Below the pieces are notes generated by a model. It had not been told where the DNA came from, did not search any database, and saw only the letters and a program-made list of their open reading frames with translations. A stretch of 14,756 nt of DNA from assembly GCA_026770615.1 (NCBI GenBank), contig MU631309.1, positions 655,101 through 669,856 on the forward strand, written 5' to 3'. Positions 13,557 through 14,756 of this stretch are shown here, one piece after another. A program made the translations under genes and the position numbers. Origin of the DNA: Pavlovales sp. CCMP2436 (lineage: Eukaryota; Haptophyta; Pavlovophyceae; Pavlovales). Every line of letters begins with the position of its first letter. The first letter of the stretch is position 1.

Positions 13557-13653
13557 ACCCTGTTACAGAACCCTGTTACAGAACCCTGTTACAGAACCCT
13601 GTTATAGAACCCAGTTACAGAACCCTGTTACAGAACCCTGTTACAGAACCCAG
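13557..13653. repeat. 13-bp tandem repeat, about 7.5 units
   Basis: The unit ACCCTGTTACAGA repeats with only three substitutions over the array (one TATAGA, two CCCAG for CCCTG). Each unit has the near-palindrome CTGTTACAG. Confidence 0.9.
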
Positions 13654-13687
13654 CGGGTGCATATCTTTCTTTCACTGCACGCACAGA

Positions 13688-13773
13688 ACACACACACACA
13701 CACACACGCACGCACGCACGCACGCACACAAACGCACACACATACACACACAGGGACACACACACACACACAT
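13688..13773. repeat. CA-rich simple repeat tract
   Basis: ACACAC and ACGC runs, approximately complementary to the TG tract at 13438-13543. The two could pair as a stem around the 13-bp array. Confidence 0.85.
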
Positions 13774-14123
13774 GCACATCTATCACATATCACCAGCCTG
13801 AGATGCGGTGTGACCCCGTGTAACCTCTGCGGCGCCTGATAATAATAGTTTTTAAACGTCTCCCGACTTGCAGCCCGAAGGCGTACGGGCATGACATGGG
13901 AGGGTCAGCGCATCGGTCGTCTCATGCACTTATTTCACTCCCCGCGTCGTCTCTCCGCCACGAACCTTGCTCGTCGTCGCATCGCGCCGCCGCGTCCCTC
14001 CACATAATTACAACAAACCATAAACGCAAAACAAACCCCCGTAAAGCCTGAACCGTGCTATCATGCACCTGCAAAGTGAGGTACTCTATAGCACGTGGCT
14101 TGGTTTCTAATAATAATCAAATT
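13774..14123. other. Unassigned stretch
   Basis: There are two weak possibilities. One is an acceptor-like ATATCACCAG at about 13797, followed by PEMRCDPV and a stop in phase with the split gene. The other is a 27-codon minus-strand ORF (MWRDAAARCDDEQGS..) near 13922-14003. Neither has enough support to call. Confidence 0.25.
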
Positions 14124-14192
14124 CATACTCATACGCATACGCATACGCATACGCATAGAGTATGCATACGCATACGCATGATCATGATCATA
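14124..14192. repeat. (CATACG)n hexamer tract and ATGATC repeats
   Basis: CATACG units, interrupted once by CATAGAGTATG, then ATGATCATGATCAT. AT-rich ATAATTACA repeats follow to about 14240. Confidence 0.85.
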
Positions 14193-14397
14193 GTAATCGT
14201 AATAATAATTACAATAATTACAATAATTATAAAATTATAATGACAATCATAATAGGTGCTACTGCTCGCACGCGTGCTCGATAAATTAATCGCGGAGCAA
14301 GACGAAATCGAGGTGAGGCTAATAATAATGAGAATCGTGATAATTATGGTTGTTGTTATTAGAACTATGTGTGGCAACAATATGTGACACTGGTCAA

Positions 14398-14424
14398 CCC
14401 CCCCCCACCCCCACCCACCCACCT
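14398..14424. repeat. C-tract (CCCCCCCCCACCCCCACCCACC)
   Basis: C-run with regular single A interruptions; G-quadruplex potential on the minus strand. Confidence 0.85.
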
Positions 14425-14527
14425 ACCCGCATCCCCCTTCCCTGGGTTTGTGACCCCCGCTCTGCTTCGTAGCAGTACTTTTTAGTTCTAGTTGTTCTTT
14501 CTTAGGTAGCACAAACAAAAACATTCG

Positions 14528-14693
14528 TAATGATAATACTAGTAATTTAGTGATGGTAATGGTAGTGGTAATAGTAATAGTAATAGTAGTAGTAATAGTA
14601 GTAATAGTAGTAGTAGTAGTCATGGTAGTAGTGGTAGTAATGATAAGAATAATAAAAATAATAGTAGTAATAGTAATAATAATAATAGTATGG
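14528..14693. repeat. (TAG/TAA)n trinucleotide tract
   Basis: About 165 bases of TAG, TAA and TGG triplets. No gene. Confidence 0.9.
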
Positions 14694-14734
14694 TGACGCC
14701 TACTTTGCTTCCGCAGCCGAGGGGGTGAAACTGA

Positions 14735-14756
14735 CCCCCCCCCCCCCCCCCCCCCC
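14735..14756. repeat. 22-base C homopolymer at window end
   Basis: The window ends inside an uninterrupted C run, which may be a contig edge or assembly stop. Confidence 0.9.

Noticed and set aside
13557..13653. Telomere-like repeat (contains AACCCT)
   Set aside because: The unit is 13 bp with a CTGTTACAG core and is internal, not a simple TTAGGG or TTTAGGG array.
13336..13892. ORFs rich in HTHT or CVCV on either strand
   Set aside because: They are translations of CA/TG microsatellites.
1..14756. tRNA, rRNA or viral gene clusters
   Set aside because: I looked for the tRNA box B pattern (GGTTCGANNCC), conserved rRNA stretches and recognisable capsid, polymerase or integrase motifs and saw none.

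Overview
The window looks like nuclear DNA of a eukaryote, most likely a unicellular alga or similar protist. Nothing bacterial is visible: there are no operons, Shine-Dalgarno spacing or compact gene packing. Short GC-rich coding islands sit in AT-richer, microsatellite-laden DNA. Several islands end at plausible GT..AG splice sites with C-rich pyrimidine tracts, and one carries an SPPP-type proline array of the kind common in algal cell-wall glycoproteins. I cannot name the lineage, and I recognise no rRNA, tRNA or well-known housekeeping gene.

Layout. 1-2300 is mostly mobile or repetitive DNA: short repeat families called here A, B and C, a 166-bp MITE with a TA target duplication, and a GTCGAG-type low-complexity tract. 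2398-3294 (minus) is the cleanest single-exon coding region, an unrecognised 298-aa protein with a Glu-Pro linker. 3634-4708 holds B, A and C repeats and the SPPP array. 4837-5362 is a field of C-tracts. 5857-6760 is a 21-bp minisatellite that reads as a heptad-repeat protein broken by a 5-bp deletion. 7019-8337 is a pair of inverted A copies around a 692-bp core with two exon-like ORFs. 8356-8606 (minus) is a convincing terminal exon. 8608-9190 is filled with copies of a TGAGTTAACTCA / GAGTGGGAGTTG motif.

The most informative part is 9222-13210 on the plus strand. I read it as one split, partly decayed gene. A frame-broken 5' part (9222 to about 10200) leads into exons ending at 10285, at 11368-12014 and at 12288-12359, and a damaged exon near 13029-13208. 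The exon junctions agree in phase across introns of 1082 and 273 nt. The first intron is almost entirely mobile DNA: an A copy starts within a few bases of its 5' end, and a hAT-like element (10597-11356) with its own minus-strand exon ends 11 nt before its 3' end. The last exon lies in the right arm of a ~0.94-kb palindrome, and the left arm carries a second copy of it on the opposite strand. From about 13440 to the end the sequence is nearly all simple repeats and stops in a 22-base C run.

The standout is therefore an architecture rather than a recognised pathway: a host gene whose introns are built from inverted-repeat elements, and several unrelated short families in which inverted duplication is the recurring theme. 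All gene models here come from reading frames and splice motifs alone.
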